Below are positions 58,397-64,000 of a stretch of 64,000 nt of DNA, piece after piece. Source of the DNA: Crocinitomicaceae bacterium. Lineage in GTDB: Bacteria > Bacteroidota > Bacteroidia > Flavobacteriales_D > Crocinitomicaceae. Every line of letters starts with the position of its first letter. The first letter of the stretch is position 1. Under the pieces are notes generated by a model. That model saw only the letters and a list, made by a program, of their open reading frames with translations. It was not told the DNA's origin and searched no databases. The DNA is taken from assembly GCA_021740745.1 (NCBI GenBank), contig JAIOZF010000002.1, positions 19,354 to 83,353 on the forward strand, in the 5' to 3' direction. A program made the position numbers and the translations under genes.

Positions 58397-58427
58397 TGCC
58401 ATAATTTTACAACTAACCACTACAACT

Positions 58428-61400
58428 ATGCGCAATTTCATTTCGAATATTCTTTCTATTTTCTTGTTATGCTTATTTTTCCCATTTATTGGAAACAGCC
58501 AAACTGTGCTATGGCAAAACGGCTTTGAAACACCTAGCCAATGGACTCAAACTTATGGAGTAAATCACACCGCTGGTGATTGGCAGTTTCTAACTTCGCT
58601 ACCAAACAACATTCTTTCACAACAAGGCGCTTATCAATGGCCTGCAACTTTTAGTGCGGCTACGGGGAATTTTGTTTTGATTAATTCTGATGATGCAGGA
58701 TCTAACACATCGCAAGATGCTTATCTAGAATACAATAGTAACATTAATCTCACATCATTGGGTACATCACCTTTTGAATTAACCTTCAACGACTATTATA
58801 GAACCTTTATAGAGACAACGGCTGTAGAGATTTCGAATGATGGTGGATTAAATTGGTTCACTTATGAAGTGAACTCTGAGGTTCCAACTAGTACAAACTG
58901 CATAGATGGGGAGATAGAATCAATTTTGATTAGTCCTTTTGCTGGTGCTTGGAGTAACCAAGTCCGTATTCGTTTTCATTATTTAGGAAATTGGGATTGG
59001 TTTTGGGGAGTTGACAATGTAAAAATTAAAACATTACCCAATTATAACTTAGTTTTAAACGAACTTTCTTGGGGGTCAACTGGTGCTTCGGGAATTAGAA
59101 TTCCATATTACAAAGTTCCTGTTTCTCAAATTGCTCCAATAGAATTTGCTGGTTCAGTTAGTAATTGGGGAATACAAAATCAAAACAATGTCGTATTAAA
59201 TGTTAATACAACAAATTTCTCAGGAAATTCAATTGGAACAACAATAAATAGCGGAGTAACTGATACATTAATTTGCCAAACATTTACTCCGCCTGGAATT
59301 GGGACATATTCTATAAATACCATTGTAAATTCTCCAAATCCAGATGCAATACCTGCTAACAATGCAATAAATAATATAGCGACTATAGAAGTAACTGATC
59401 TTGTTTATTCAGTAGATAATGGTTTAATAAACCCGAACTTCTCAGGATATAGTGACAATGGATATACAGAAGCTGGAAATGTTTTTGATATTTTTTCAAA
59501 CGAAGTATTAAATTCAATTGATTTGGTTCCTATTTCCGGGGTGAGCGAGGAAATTTATGTAAAATTATATTATTATGACCCTAATTCAGGTTTATGGATA
59601 CTTTTAAACGAGTCGATTCCTTATACCATAAACCCTAATGACATAGGCTCAATAATTTCACTTCCGATGATAACTCCACAAAATATAAATGCTGGTGAAA
59701 CTTATTTAGCTGTTGCTGCTTTTTTATCTCAATTTGTGGATGTAGCATATGCGACGAATCCAGCTGAACCTTTTATAAGTTGGACAAGTAACGATTTTGG
59801 GAATTCATGGGTCACTTTGCCCTCCACACCAATGGTGAGAATGAGATTTTGTAATGAGTACAATGCGAGTAGTTCTATTAATGTAACTCAATGTGATTCC
59901 TATGTTTCCCCAGCTGGAAATACTTATACATCATCAGGAATTTATACAGATATTATTCCCGTAGCAAATGGTTGTGGAGATAGCACTATTACTATCAATT
60001 TAACAATCAATAACTCCGTGCAAACAAGTTTCTCAGAAACAATTTGTGACGGAGATATTTACACATGGAATAATCAAGATTACACCTATTCTGGTGCTTT
60101 TACGCAAACCTTTCCAGCGGCAAATGGATGTGACAGTATTGTTACGCTTGACTTAACGGTAAATTATAATGATGCTATCCAAATTCAAGCCAACCCTGCA
60201 TTTGGAAATTCACCGTTGAATGTTGCTTTTAATAATCAAACAAGTAATCTCTCTGATTACAATTTCACCTGGTATTTTGGTGATGGAACTTCACAACAAT
60301 CTAATTCGCCTTTCTTGAGTCATATCTATACACAAGATGCTTATTCAGATGTTACGGTTGTTGCCGAAAATATAACAACCGGTTGTGTTACATCAAATAT
60401 TTACAATGATTTGATTTTTGTCATTGGAGGTGTTACATGCACGCATACTGCAACACTCAATCAAACAGGTCCTTTGAGTACGTGTGTTGGTGATTCAATT
60501 CTGTTGAGCTGCAACACAGATCCTTCATTTAGTTATCAATGGAATAGAAATGGTGTGCCCGTATCAGGTGCAACAAGCAGTTCAATTTATGCGCAATTAG
60601 GCGGCAGTTATACCGTTACGATTTATCAAAACAACTGTCCGGTAACATCCAATGGAATTTCTGTAACAATCAATCCATTACCAAGTATTCCAACGATAAC
60701 TTCAACAGGAACAATTACTTCTTGTTCTGGTGGTTCGTTAACATTGTCCGCGCCTGCAGGTTCATCCTCTTATTCTTGGAATACCGGTGCTACAACTGCG
60801 AGTATTTCAGTAACGCAATCAGGAAATTATGCGGTGACAGTTACAAACTCAAACGGATGTGCGATAACTTCAGCTCCGTATGTTGTAAATGCTTCTTTCA
60901 TGTCATCACCAAACGTGTGTGTTGTTGGAATGGATTCATTGACAAATGAAAATCGCATTGTGTGGGAAAAACCGTTGACGTTAGGTATCGATTCGTTTTA
61001 CGTATACAAAGAAACAAACGTATCAGATGTTTACACCAAAATTGGTGCGACAGCCTATAACGACTTAGCGGTTTTCTTGGATCAAAATTCGAATCCTGCG
61101 GTGCAAGCATACCGTTACAAATTAACAGTTCTCGATACCTGTGGAACAGAAACACTTTTAAGTGATTTCCACAAAACCATTCACCTTACAATCAATGCAG
61201 GAGTTGGTGGTGCGTGGAATTTAATCTGGAGTCATTATGAAGGCTTAACTTTTGGCAGTTATAACATTTACCGTGGAACAGATCCAACGAATATTAGTTT
61301 ACTTACCACAATTCAAAGTAACTTAAATTCATACACGGATTTAGCTCCGCCAGTTGGACCAGTTTATTACCAAATTGAAATCGTGAATCCAAACAGTTGC

Positions 61401-61715
61401 GACCCGACGAAAGTTGTTAATTATAGTGTTTCAAAATCGAATATTGTGAACAATGGTGTAAATGGAATCAATGCGCTTGCAAACAGCACTGTTCACGTTT
61501 ATCCAAACCCAACTTCGAAAGATGTGACACTAGAAATTACTGATGAACTGTTAGGAAAAGACTACTACTTAACAGATAATACAGGTAGAATTATTCTTAG
61601 CGGACAATTTAGAGCATTGAAAGAAACAATCAATTTAGAGCAAATTTCAACAGGTGTATATTTTATCAAAATTGATAATAATGCGAATTTGATTTATAAA
61701 ATCGTGAAGAATTAA
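58428..61715 (+). CDS. Secreted PKD/Ig-like protein with T9SS type A sorting domain (copy 1 of tandem pair)
   Basis: Signal peptide; PKD 'FTWYFGDGTSQQSNSPFLSHIYTQDAYSDVTVVAEN'; C-terminal 'VYPNPTSKDVTLEI...GVYFIKIDNNANLIYKIVKN'. Confidence 0.92.
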   Translation: MRNFISNILSIFLLCLFFPFIGNSQTVLWQNGFETPSQWTQTYGVNHTAGDWQFLTSLPNNILSQQGAYQWPATFSAATGNFVLINSDDAGSNTSQDAYLEYNSNINLTSLGTSPFELTFNDYYRTFIETTAVEISNDGGLNWFTYEVNSEVPTSTNCIDGEIESILISPFAGAWSNQVRIRFHYLGNWDWFWGVDNVKIKTLPNYNLVLNELSWGSTGASGIRIPYYKVPVSQIAPIEFAGSVSNWGIQNQNNVVLNVNTTNFSGNSIGTTINSGVTDTLICQTFTPPGIGTYSINTIVNSPNPDAIPANNAINNIATIEVTDLVYSVDNGLINPNFSGYSDNGYTEAGNVFDIFSNEVLNSIDLVPISGVSEEIYVKLYYYDPNSGLWILLNESIPYTINPNDIGSIISLPMITPQNINAGETYLAVAAFLSQFVDVAYATNPAEPFISWTSNDFGNSWVTLPSTPMVRMRFCNEYNASSSINVTQCDSYVSPAGNTYTSSGIYTDIIPVANGCGDSTITINLTINNSVQTSFSETICDGDIYTWNNQDYTYSGAFTQTFPAANGCDSIVTLDLTVNYNDAIQIQANPAFGNSPLNVAFNNQTSNLSDYNFTWYFGDGTSQQSNSPFLSHIYTQDAYSDVTVVAENITTGCVTSNIYNDLIFVIGGVTCTHTATLNQTGPLSTCVGDSILLSCNTDPSFSYQWNRNGVPVSGATSSSIYAQLGGSYTVTIYQNNCPVTSNGISVTINPLPSIPTITSTGTITSCSGGSLTLSAPAGSSSYSWNTGATTASISVTQSGNYAVTVTNSNGCAITSAPYVVNASFMSSPNVCVVGMDSLTNENRIVWEKPLTLGIDSFYVYKETNVSDVYTKIGATAYNDLAVFLDQNSNPAVQAYRYKLTVLDTCGTETLLSDFHKTIHLTINAGVGGAWNLIWSHYEGLTFGSYNIYRGTDPTNISLLTTIQSNLNSYTDLAPPVGPVYYQIEIVNPNSCDPTKVVNYSVSKSNIVNNGVNGINALANSTVHVYPNPTSKDVTLEITDELLGKDYYLTDNTGRIILSGQFRALKETINLEQISTGVYFIKIDNNANLIYKIVKN

Positions 61716-61754
61716 ATACTTATTCAATAAAAGTTAAAAACGAAAATTACCATT

Positions 61755-64000
61755 ATGCAAAAATTCATTAAACACATCTGTTTTATTTTATTGTTATCTA
61801 CTCCATTAGCGAGTGTGTTTGGACAAGCTTGTACTCCAAACCCTGTTTACGATGACTCAATTCAAGGTATTTGGCCTGATACAATTCAAAATGTACCTTT
61901 TGCAGTAACTAATTCATTTTATCAAACAACAATTAATTTTAAATTTCCGACCACTGTTACATCAGAATTAGATCCTGGTGGTTCGTTTGTTGGTTCTCCA
62001 ATTCAATCATATTCATTAACAAGTATCAATGGTTTACCAGCTGGTTTTAATTATACATGTGGAAATGGCAATTGCTCCTATTTAGGAGGGGAATTAGGAT
62101 GCGTTTTGATTGAGGGGAATTATAATGGGGGTTTTTATCCATTCTCTTTAAGTTTTGATGTTGTAGTATTAATTTACCTTTTTCCAGGAATCCCTACACC
62201 AATAAACTCAACATATACAATCAGCGGATATAAATTAACAAATTGTCCTAATGCAATTAATGTAATTAATGAAACCATTTCAAATAATTCAAATTGTTCA
62301 TATACATCACAAAGTGGAATTACATATACACAATCTGGGACATACTTTGAAACGATTCCGAATGTTTATGGTTGTGATAGTGTTAATTTAACTTTAGATC
62401 TAAATATTTTATCTTCAAGCTCATCTTCTTCCTTTTCAACTGATATTTGTGAAGGAGACACTTACAATTGGAATGGTCAGCAGTACAATTCCGCAGGTCA
62501 ATATGAACAAACCTTTGTTGCGGCAAATGGATGTGATAGTATTGTAACATTAAATCTTTCGGTTCTAGCGAACAACTTCAATCCAACCTTTTCTAGTACG
62601 CAACAATTATTCACGTCGCCACCCTTTGTGGTTCAATTCTCCAATTCAACTACCAATGCATCAAACTATTCTTTTGTTTGGTACTGGGGAGATGGAACAT
62701 CTTCATCGTCAAACAATGCGTCTGTTTTTCATGAATATTTAAATAATGGACAATATACTGTTTCTTTAGTTGCGACGAATAATACGACAGGTTGCTCGGA
62801 TACCACCACCATAACTGATTACATTTATTGCACAGGTGGAGCAAGTTGCACGCATACTGCAACAATCAATCAACAAGGTCCAATTGAAGAATGTACGGGA
62901 ACAGATGTTTGGTTAACTTCTAATAATGATCCATCATTTACCTATCAGTGGAGAAGAAATGGAATAAATGTGCCTGGCAACAACAATGATAGTTTATTGG
63001 TAACACAAACGGGTAATTATACAGTTACTATCTTTGTTAACAACTGTCCGGTAACTTCCAATGGAATTTCTGTAACTATCAATCCATTGCCTGCGATTCC
63101 AACAATTACTTCAACTGGAACAATCACATCTTGTTTTGGTGGTTCGTTAACATTGTCTGCACCTGCTGGTTTATCCTCTTATTCTTGGAATACAGGTGCT
63201 ACAAGTTCGAGTATTGTTGTAACGCAATCAGGAAATTATGCGGTGACAGTTACAAACTCAAACGGATGTGCGATAACTTCAGCTCCGTATGTTGTTAATG
63301 CTTCTTTCATGTCATCACCAAACGTGTGTGTCGTTGGAATGGATTCATTGACAAATGAAAATCGCATTGTTTGGGAAAAACCGTTGACGTTAGGTATCGA
63401 TTCGTTTTACGTGTATAAAGAAACGAACGTATCAGATGTTTACACCAAAATTGGTGCGACAGCCTATAACGACTTAGCGGTTTTCTTGGATCAAAATTCA
63501 AATCCTGCGGTGCAAGCTTACCGTTACAAATTAACAGTTCTCGATACCTGTGGAACAGAAACACTTTTAAGTGATTTCCACAAAACCATTCACCTTACAA
63601 TCAATGCAGGAGTTGGTGGTGCGTGGAATTTAATTTGGAGCCATTATGAAGGATTGACCTTTGGAAGTTATAACATTTACCGTGGAACAGATCCAACGAA
63701 CATAAGTTTACTTACAACAATTCAAAGCAACTTGAATTCATACACGGATTTAGCTCCGCCAGTTGGACCAGTTTATTACCAAATTGAAATCGTGAATCCA
63801 AACAGTTGCGACCCGACGAAAGTTGTTAATTATAGTGTTTCAAAATCAAATATTGTGAACAATGGTGTAAATGGAATCAATGCGCTTGCAAACAGCACTG
63901 TTCTCGTTTATCCAAACCCAACTTCGAAAGATGTGACACTAGAAATTACTGATGAACTGATCGGAAAAGACTACTACTTAACAGATAATACAGGTAGAAT
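61755..64000 (+). CDS. Paralog of the preceding gene (copy 2), truncated by the window edge and missing from the ORF track
   Basis: Open frame from ATG 61755: MQKFIKHICFILLLSTPLASVFGQACTPNPVYDDSIQG... through STVLVYPNPTSKDVTLEITDELIGKDYYLTDNTGRI at the edge. Confidence 0.92.
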   Translation, partial: MQKFIKHICFILLLSTPLASVFGQACTPNPVYDDSIQGIWPDTIQNVPFAVTNSFYQTTINFKFPTTVTSELDPGGSFVGSPIQSYSLTSINGLPAGFNYTCGNGNCSYLGGELGCVLIEGNYNGGFYPFSLSFDVVVLIYLFPGIPTPINSTYTISGYKLTNCPNAINVINETISNNSNCSYTSQSGITYTQSGTYFETIPNVYGCDSVNLTLDLNILSSSSSSSFSTDICEGDTYNWNGQQYNSAGQYEQTFVAANGCDSIVTLNLSVLANNFNPTFSSTQQLFTSPPFVVQFSNSTTNASNYSFVWYWGDGTSSSSNNASVFHEYLNNGQYTVSLVATNNTTGCSDTTTITDYIYCTGGASCTHTATINQQGPIEECTGTDVWLTSNNDPSFTYQWRRNGINVPGNNNDSLLVTQTGNYTVTIFVNNCPVTSNGISVTINPLPAIPTITSTGTITSCFGGSLTLSAPAGLSSYSWNTGATSSSIVVTQSGNYAVTVTNSNGCAITSAPYVVNASFMSSPNVCVVGMDSLTNENRIVWEKPLTLGIDSFYVYKETNVSDVYTKIGATAYNDLAVFLDQNSNPAVQAYRYKLTVLDTCGTETLLSDFHKTIHLTINAGVGGAWNLIWSHYEGLTFGSYNIYRGTDPTNISLLTTIQSNLNSYTDLAPPVGPVYYQIEIVNPNSCDPTKVVNYSVSKSNIVNNGVNGINALANSTVLVYPNPTSKDVTLEITDELIGKDYYLTDNTGR
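63040..64000 (+). repeat. Near-identical duplication of ~60632-61590 (offset ~2409 bp)
   Basis: Long shared tracts, e.g. gtaacgcaatcaggaaattatgcggtgacagttacaaactcaaacggatgtgcgataacttcagctccgtatgttgt. Confidence 0.93.

Noticed and set aside
58238-58528. 96-aa plus-strand ORF
   Set aside because: Overlaps the promoter and signal-peptide region of the 58428 gene in another frame; composition not protein-like
60898-61155. Antisense ORF MFLFHRYRELLICNG..., repeated at 63307-63564
   Set aside because: Its duplication is explained by the tandem gene duplication on the plus strand; no evidence of independent coding
1-64000. tRNA, rRNA, CRISPR array or intact prophage/IS
   Set aside because: None recognised by eye; a covariance-model scan would be needed for a firm negative

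Overview
This 64 kb window looks like a chromosomal segment from a Bacteroidota member, probably Flavobacteriales. The inference rests on AT-rich DNA, TAnnTTTG-type promoters, type IX secretion (T9SS) cargo with C-terminal sorting domains, SprB repeats, and PorP/SprF, DUF5686 and CHU_C-like proteins. From left to right it holds: (1) a tightly overlapping minus-strand glycan operon (polysaccharide deacetylase fragment, GNAT-like, GT2, putative GT, Fe/2OG dioxygenase, GT, WecE/RffA-like aminotransferase, NeuD/PglD-like acyltransferase, WbqC-like, Wzt/Wzm ABC exporter); (2) large secreted adhesin-like or protease proteins and a LuxR-type regulator, interspersed with a locally clustered family of short word repeats; (3) a radical SAM/SPASM protein, large outer-membrane proteins, and a histidine kinase/OmpR regulator pair; (4) a second polysaccharide block (FkbM methyltransferase, flippase, Wzz-like, O-antigen ligase); (5) an HTH-phosphoribosyltransferase fusion gene bracketed by two identical 27-bp perfect palindromes; (6) a sodium/solute symporter, two gene-tail fragments, a delta-60/Ig-like T9SS protein and an HTH-like regulator; (7) a conserved housekeeping block (EEP nuclease, EnvC/M23, DUF4292, TPR, NDP-sugar nucleotidyltransferase, dut, flippase, crotonase, hemJ, lysS); (8) giant repeat-rich surface proteins, including a recent tandem duplication at the right edge. 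I found no tRNA, rRNA, CRISPR array or intact transposase. The best candidate for an undescribed system is the palindrome-bracketed HTH-PRTase gene. The next best are the clustered word repeats with a possible small transcript between them, and the 44-bp perfect palindrome ending on the hemJ stop codon. All family assignments come from reading motifs; no database search was run.
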